From Deinococcus aquatilis DSM 23025 (GTDB taxonomy: Bacteria; Deinococcota; Deinococci; Deinococcales; Deinococcaceae), in assembly GCF_000378445.1 (NCBI RefSeq), contig NZ_KB899733.1:1-47409 (forward strand): a stretch of DNA of 47,409 nucleotides, written 5' to 3'. The notes below the pieces were generated by a model, which saw nothing but the letters and a program-made list of their open reading frames with translations, did not search any database and had not been told where the DNA came from. Of this stretch, positions 43,742 to 47,409 are shown one piece after another. How positions within the stretch are numbered: position 1 is the stretch's first letter; the number at the start of each line of letters is the position of its first letter. A program made the position numbers and the translations under genes.

Positions 43742-45094
43742 ATGGCGACGCTTTTTCTCAACCTCGTTCCCCTGTGTGGTGGACTGTCAATGACGGCAGC
43801 CCAACCGGTCTCTGAGCCTCTCTATGCTCCTTGCGCCAAATCAGGCGATATAGACGGCAAAGGCACTGCTGAACTGTTCGGTTCAGAAGGTTGGATTTTT
43901 GAAAGTCATGAATTTAAGTCTCAGGAAGTGCTGACCAGCAAAACACTGGCAGCTCTGACGTCACTGGCCGAAGCGTTTGAGGCGCGTGGGGCCAAGCTGA
44001 TTTTGGTGCCGGTGCCCACGCGGGCCATCCGGGCTGCAGAAACAGTTGACCTGACCCGCTACCCACAGGTTCGTTTTTCGGCGCAGGCCTACACAGCGTC
44101 ATGGAATTCCATGGTGGCGCAGGCGCGGGCCACAGGCATCACAGTGATTGATCTGTTGCCCACTATCGTCAGTTTCAAGATAAATACGCGTGGAGAAGGT
44201 TTCTTCTATCCCCGTGATCATCATTGGACTTTGTCTGGAATGGAGATCGCCGCCGAGCAAATTGCTGCAGAGATCGACAGGCTTGCCAAAGCTCAGAACC
44301 TGAGTCTGGAGCAGCAGGAAGGAAGCTTGAAGGTCAGCCGGAGCGGAGAATTCGTGGGTTCGATAGGTGAGCATTACGCCGCAGCCTGCGGCACGAAGAT
44401 CAAGTCTATGCCGCTCTATGACGCCACCTATACCGTCGAATCACTTTCTTTGCTTGATGATGTCGAGCCTTTGATCGGCATTTTTGGCGATAGTTTTGGG
44501 CTCAGCTTTCCTTACAATGCCTACAACCGCCCCAACAAAAACTTCAGCGTCATGCTTGAAGCCAAAACTGGGCTGCCCACCGTCAACAACTCAGTCTCCG
44601 GAAACGGAAAAACGGCGACTCTGGCAGGCTATTTGGCCGATCCCAAGCTGGTGGCCAAGCTCCCTCCATACGTGGTGGTGCCGTTTATGGGTGGTCTCTC
44701 CAACAACGTTTTCGATTACGGGCAGATGAGGGCGGCCCTGCTCGGCTGTTCGGCCGCCACTCGCCTGATCAAGACTGAGTTTGCAGCACCCAATCCCAAA
44801 ATGACGTTTACGCCTCAACTGGCCGCGCCCAGCACAGGCGAAAGCCTGATTCATATTCATACCGACGCGCCCGCGAATTACCTTGAGGTGCGGCAAGGCA
44901 CCTACACTGACGGCTCCCCTCTGAGCTTTGAAATCTACCGAACCTCTGCGCCGTATTACACGGGCAGCCGCACCGATTTCTACAGTATGTTGGCTGACGA
45001 CAAAACCGTTCGTTCTCTCACAGTTCAACTGGACAAACTCGCGCCTGTGTCAGGGTATGTCGAAATCTGCCAGGCTCCGGAGGCTGGCAGGTGA
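43742..45094 (+). CDS. AlgX/AlgJ-like SGNH protein, secreted
   Basis: 450 aa from ATG 43742. The frame is open 40 codons earlier but the peptide is not family-like, and GGAAG stands just upstream. It has a signal peptide (ATLFLNLVPLCGGLSMTAA). The SGNH domain has GSEGWIFESHEF, LILVPVPTRAIRAAE, then FFYPRDHHWTLSGMEIAAEQ with Asp 159 and His 160-161 and the serine in GIFGDSFGLSFPYN. A further beta-rich C-terminal region (about 345-450) may correspond to the carbohydrate-binding module of AlgX. It is divergent from algF-algI-algJ and is probably the terminal transferase or a second one. Confidence 0.8.
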   Translation: MATLFLNLVPLCGGLSMTAAQPVSEPLYAPCAKSGDIDGKGTAELFGSEGWIFESHEFKSQEVLTSKTLAALTSLAEAFEARGAKLILVPVPTRAIRAAETVDLTRYPQVRFSAQAYTASWNSMVAQARATGITVIDLLPTIVSFKINTRGEGFFYPRDHHWTLSGMEIAAEQIAAEIDRLAKAQNLSLEQQEGSLKVSRSGEFVGSIGEHYAAACGTKIKSMPLYDATYTVESLSLLDDVEPLIGIFGDSFGLSFPYNAYNRPNKNFSVMLEAKTGLPTVNNSVSGNGKTATLAGYLADPKLVAKLPPYVVVPFMGGLSNNVFDYGQMRAALLGCSAATRLIKTEFAAPNPKMTFTPQLAAPSTGESLIHIHTDAPANYLEVRQGTYTDGSPLSFEIYRTSAPYYTGSRTDFYSMLADDKTVRSLTVQLDKLAPVSGYVEICQAPEAGR

Positions 45095-45860
45095 GGTGTA
45101 GGTTCCACAAGGGATTCAAGCGGGAATCGCCCCACCATCTGCAGGAGAATCCATTCCCAGTCTGGACAGTCTCTCCGCCAGGGCCGTCACACGCCTGGTC
45201 AGTTCCCTGCTGGAACTGGCAATCAGCCTGCCGACGGGGGCTGTCCTGAATAGCGTGCTCAAGCAGTTGCCCAGGCGCTTTTGCACCGAAGTTCTGCGTT
45301 TCTGACCGGAACTGCTGGATCTGAAACGGGGACAGCATCACCGACTGCTGATGTTGATCTGTACCGGGCTGTCGGCCCCTGTATTCCGGTGACCCAGCGC
45401 TTGCAACCTGCCGGGCGCGGCACGCTGACCCGCGAAGGGACAAGTCCGGTGTTCGCCGATTCCAGCCCGAATGAAGTGACGGGCGACCCCACCAAGCCGA
45501 GCGACGGCATTGGGCTGCCCCTCGGCACTTCTGACAAGTTACGCAAGTCTGGTGTACGGCCGAGAAAATCGCTCTGGGCTTGCGCTGGTCGTGTGCGGTG
45601 CAGGCTGAGCGCCCGAGCATCGGCGTGCACCCCGTGTCGATCTGGTTGAAGTCGCTCTCCAGTCATTCAAGCGAAGGCCCTTACTCCAGCTTCGGCTGTG
45701 AATGGGAGCACTTTTTTTGGCGAGGCCAGACATTGTGAGTCAATGAAAACCCTATGTGTATCTGTTCATGATCCTAAAATATATGGGGGGTCTCCCACCT
45801 GAGACTGAGCAGGTTCCACTGCAACTCAGGTCTTCCTCTCTCAGCATGACTGGAGCACTC
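45095..45860. other. 766 bp without a supported gene
   Basis: Long frames on the minus strand (to about 200 codons) are rich in Arg, Ser and Gln and look non-coding. Short plus-strand fragments such as SARAVTRLVSSLLELAISLP near 45170 and GRENRSGLALVVCGAG near 45565 look protein-like in different frames, which suggests a decayed gene, perhaps a transposase. I could not identify it. The last 150 bp are AT-richer and probably include the promoter of the lipoprotein gene. Confidence 0.4.
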
Positions 45861-47177
45861 ATGCCATCCACCCTGCCCCGCCTGTTGCTCGGTCTCAGCG
45901 TTCCCCTGATCTTGTGGAGCTGCAGTCAGCCCACCAGTTTCGCCGAAGCTGACCCGTATGCCAACGGCCAGAGCTATCCCTGGTCGCAGACCACAGCGCT
46001 GACTCCGCAGTCGCTCACTTCAGGGGTCAATACCCTGCAGTACGAGACCGCCACCTTCGCCCGCAACAGTTGGGGGCCAGTGGAGCGCAACCGCAGCAAC
46101 GGGGAACAACAGGCTGGCGACGGAAAACCACTGACGTTGAACGGCAAAGTGTATTCACAGGGTTACGGAGTACACGCGGGCAGTGAACTGCGCTTCAGCC
46201 TCAAGGGCACGAACGGCGCACAGTGCACGCGTTTTACGGCCAGTGTCGGCGTAGATGACGAAGTGGGTGCCAGGGGCAGCGTCTCTTTCAGCGTCCTGAT
46301 CGACAAGCAACTCAAGTATTCTTCGCCGCTCCTCATCGGCAGCAGTCCAACTCAACAGATCGACATCGATCTCACGGCCGCTCAGGAATTGGTTTTGCTG
46401 GTGGACGCTGCCGGTGACGGCATCAGTTATGACCACGCCGATTGGGCTGATCCCAAGATCTATTGCAACGATCAAACCCCTGCGGTGCAGATGGGCCTGG
46501 ACCGCAGCGAGCTCACACTCTTCCACAAGCTGAGTGCCACCCTGAACGCGACCTTCTCCTCGACCACCAAGGTCACTGGGCCGTTGGCCTTGCGTCTGGA
46601 AGGCGGGGGGTTGCCACTGGAGTTACTCACCACTTCGGTGCCCTTCACGGGGTCAGGGAGCGCCACGTACCCGGTGACGATCAGCGCCCCGAATGAGCTG
46701 TCTTATGATCCGGCACGTAATCTGTCGTCCTACCGCTTGATCGCCAGTTCAGGGGGACAGGACGTGGCCAGTGCCCTGGTGACCATCAACGTCAAGCCTC
46801 TGGAGGTGCAGGCCTCTCTTGAACCCAGCTCGATCAGCGGCCGGGATGGTGAAACCAAGTCGGTGACGGTGGTATTGACGACCATGCCGCCGCTTCCGGC
46901 CCCGGTCGCACTCGGCTTGTCCTTTGAAGTCGGTGGCCGCACTTCAGACTTTGTGGAGATCCTGGGTGTGGGGCCGACCCGGATGGAGGGCGGCAGCCTG
47001 CGGGCGGAGGCGCAACTGCGGTTCTTCAACACGCCTGACCTGCCGGATGACCGCACCCGGCAACAGGCCCGGATGCAGGTGTCGTTCGGGGGCACGGGAT
47101 ACGAGACCTCCGGCTACCGCAGCCCAGGTTACGGCGGGAAGATGCAACCGATCCTGAATCTTCAACTCCTGCGTTAA
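45861..47177 (+). CDS. NPCBM-domain lipoprotein
   Basis: 438 aa from ATG 45861, with GGAG 6 nt upstream. The start begins MPSTLPRLLLGLSVPLILWS with a lipobox Cys at residue 21. The N-terminal domain (about 45-190) matches NPCBM/NEW2 carbohydrate-binding modules: the NSWGPVERNRSNGE opening, YSQGYGVHAGSELRFSLKG, FTASVGVDDEVG and HADWADPKIYC. The C-terminal half is beta-sandwich-like and may be a pair of Ig-like repeats. It lies downstream of the acetylation locus. It may bind the extracellular polysaccharide; function is inferred from the domain. Confidence 0.85.
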   Translation: MPSTLPRLLLGLSVPLILWSCSQPTSFAEADPYANGQSYPWSQTTALTPQSLTSGVNTLQYETATFARNSWGPVERNRSNGEQQAGDGKPLTLNGKVYSQGYGVHAGSELRFSLKGTNGAQCTRFTASVGVDDEVGARGSVSFSVLIDKQLKYSSPLLIGSSPTQQIDIDLTAAQELVLLVDAAGDGISYDHADWADPKIYCNDQTPAVQMGLDRSELTLFHKLSATLNATFSSTTKVTGPLALRLEGGGLPLELLTTSVPFTGSGSATYPVTISAPNELSYDPARNLSSYRLIASSGGQDVASALVTINVKPLEVQASLEPSSISGRDGETKSVTVVLTTMPPLPAPVALGLSFEVGGRTSDFVEILGVGPTRMEGGSLRAEAQLRFFNTPDLPDDRTRQQARMQVSFGGTGYETSGYRSPGYGGKMQPILNLQLLR

Positions 47178-47281
47178 TCGCCGGAGGAGTACAGGTCAAC
47201 TCCCGGGCTGGCTCCGGCTGGCAGGAGGAGAGGCTGATCCATCTGATGCGGTCGTAGACCGGCCACAGCTCTAGTACAGCG

Positions 47282-47407
47282 TCAATCGGTCAGGGTGGGA
47301 TATAACCGACTCAGTTTGCGTCGTGCGTCCCCAGTGGTGAACTGCCAACAGATGCAAACGGCACGCTCCCGACGTCGGGTCAGCCAATGATCGACCACCT
47401 TGATCAG
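47282..47407 (-). CDS. C-terminal end of a possible transposase (cut by window edge)
   Basis: The frame is open from the window edge to TGA 47282-47284 and reads LIKVVDHWLTRRRERAVCIC, then WQFTTGDARRKLSRLYP. The composition is like the C-terminus of a DDE transposase, perhaps IS630-like, but only 41 residues are visible. The nearby CTAGTACAG end resembles an element boundary. Confidence 0.4.
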   Translation of the reverse strand: MIKVVDHWLTRRRERAVCICWQFTTGDARRKLSRLYPTLTD

Positions 47408-47409
47408 TG

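Noticed and set aside
45018..45620. 200-codon minus-strand ORF with several Cys
   Set aside because: It overlaps the AlgX-like 3' end and has no domain. The Cys spacing does not fit a zinc ribbon.

Overview
The window looks like part of a plasmid or megaplasmid of a Deinococcus-type bacterium. Its core is GC-rich. It carries a RepA-type (RPA family) replication initiator with an array of 18-bp iterons, a plasmid-style toxin-antitoxin pair, several decayed insertion sequences, a soluble PAS/GAF histidine kinase and large secreted DUF11 proteins. Several genes have a TANNNT -10 box only 6-7 nt before the start codon, which fits the leaderless transcripts known from Deinococcus. The genus is an inference from these traits; no rRNA or housekeeping marker is present.

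Region 1 (1-331) is the 3' end of an IS4-like transposase. Region 2 (617-19914) is an exopolysaccharide cluster of the Wzx/Wzy type. It has a Wzc-like tyrosine autokinase, a polyprenyl-phosphate sugar-1-phosphate transferase, two Wzy/ligase-type membrane proteins, a WecG/TagA-type transferase, two GT4 and one GT2 glycosyltransferases, and a flippase. It also has sugar-nucleotide enzymes for GDP-mannose to GDP-fucose (phosphohexomutase, ManC, Gmd, Fcl) and for UDP-glucuronate to UDP-xylose (Ugd, UXS). The polymer-specific middle (about 8.7-13.5 kb) is strikingly AT-rich next to its GC-rich flanks, as expected of an exchanged serotype-like cassette.

Region 3 (20.1-28.1 kb) is the plasmid maintenance and debris zone. 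It contains a RelE/ParE-like toxin with an XRE antitoxin, a small peptide coupled to a JAB-like protein, and twelve iterons in two clusters separated by a decayed IS6-family transposase. RepA follows, then a truncated SorC-type regulator, an IS66-like fragment, a second JAB-like paralogue divergent from a small XRE regulator, and a frameshifted aminoglycoside-phosphotransferase-like pseudogene.

Region 4 (28.4-39.4 kb) has an orphan PAS-GAF-GAF histidine kinase and a decayed, internally deleted second copy of the same gene about 9 kb away. Between them lie two secreted DUF11 surface proteins (700 and 1441 aa) and one unknown gene.

Region 5 (39.5-47.2 kb) encodes an alginate-type O-acetylation apparatus (AlgF, MBOAT AlgI, an AlgJ-like protein and a divergent AlgX-like protein), small secreted proteins and an NPCBM lipoprotein. 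No alginate polymerase is visible. The acetylated substrate may therefore be the polymer made by region 2 or one encoded elsewhere. The right edge holds the C-terminus of a possible transposase.
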